32,147 nucleotides of DNA from Bacteroidota bacterium. GTDB taxonomy: Bacteria; Bacteroidota; Bacteroidia; Bacteroidales; Lentimicrobiaceae. Location: assembly GCA_009773515.1 (NCBI GenBank), contig WSXX01000039.1, positions 1 to 32,147 on the forward strand, in the 5' to 3' direction. Positions 32,037-32,147 of the stretch are shown piece by piece. How positions within the stretch are numbered: the stretch's first letter is position 1; the number at the start of each line of letters is the position of its first letter. The position numbers and the translations under genes were made by a program. The notes under the pieces were generated by a model. That model worked only from the letters and a program-made list of their open reading frames with translations, was not told the origin of the DNA and ran no database searches.

Positions 32037-32147
32037 TCACTTCACCACCTTCGCACTCCCCACCGTCTTATCTTTATAAACCAACCTCAACAGATACATT
32101 CCCGGAACCCACCGTTCTGCATCGAACTGCACCACCATTTGCCCTTG
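32037..32147 (-). CDS. Second T9SS cargo protein, C-terminal fragment (cut by window edge)
   Basis: Only the last 36 residues and the stop (TGA at 32039-32037) are inside the window; the 5' part continues beyond 32147. The visible residues run from QGQMVVQFDAERW to the basic end AKVVK and are identical, residue by residue, to the end of the cargo protein encoded at 29860-31503. This is the end of a type A T9SS sorting domain, so the missing part should encode another secreted protein, in the same orientation. At the DNA level the two copies differ at five positions in the 108 coding bases, all third-position synonymous. Confidence 0.9.
   Translation of the reverse strand, partial: QGQMVVQFDAERWVPGMYLLRLVYKDKTVGSAKVVK

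Noticed and set aside
31783-32040. 85-residue minus-strand frame with a period-8 peptide (FKDSKIQG-like)
   Set aside because: It is produced by the 8-bp tandem repeat, which keeps every frame open and gives the same type of peptide; it is not a protein-coding signal.

Overview
The window reads as ordinary chromosome of a Bacteroidota bacterium, most likely Bacteroidales or Marinilabiliales. Four things support this. Many genes are preceded by the phylum's promoter form (TTG, about 19-20 nt, TAnnTTTG). Most genes lack Shine-Dalgarno sequences. Type IX secretion (T9SS) parts are present: PorT, the plug protein and C-terminal sorting domains. The outer-membrane Omp85 protein is the lipoprotein form (TamL-like). 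I see no phage, plasmid, IS or CRISPR signature.

Layout. 1-2.2 kb: a terminator from an upstream gene, a FemAB/GNAT-like protein and ispF on the minus strand, then tRNA-Val. 2.2-9.7 kb, plus strand: tamL-like OMP, RecD/Dda-like helicase, heptose-7-phosphate kinase rfaE1, porT and an FAD dehydrogenase. 10-13.2 kb: an unknown conserved-looking protein, tRNA-Glu directly joined to rpsT, radC and a UDP-GlcNAc 2-epimerase. 13.3-15.3 kb: rpsF-rpsR-rplI and a SpoU/TrmH methyltransferase. 15.4-22.7 kb: a complete Na+-translocating NADH:quinone reductase operon nqrABCDEF on the minus strand, followed by apbE (attaches FMN to NqrB and NqrC). A small four-cysteine membrane protein resembling NqrM (Fe-site maturation) converges on it. 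22.9-27.8 kb, plus strand: T9SS plug protein, dnaX and an unrecognised two-TM protein. 27.9-29.5 kb, minus strand: an AspT/YidE-type transporter.

29.5-32.1 kb has a different texture. Two T9SS cargo genes lie in tandem on the minus strand, the second cut by the window edge. They are embedded in several families of short tandem repeats: a 60-bp unit, a 7-mer GACCTCT family and an 8-mer TTGAATCN family. The last 36 residues of the two sorting domains are identical in protein and differ only by synonymous changes. Tandem arrays lie directly against both stop codons, and the 7-mer family occurs on both sides of the complete cargo gene. This is the part I would look at for something undescribed: a repeat-bounded, possibly recombining cargo cassette. 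That reading is inference from repeats and conserved tails, not proof of a system.

Functionally the genes are mostly housekeeping (translation, replication and repair, isoprenoids, respiration) plus cell-envelope functions (TamL, T9SS, LPS heptose, amino-sugar epimerase).
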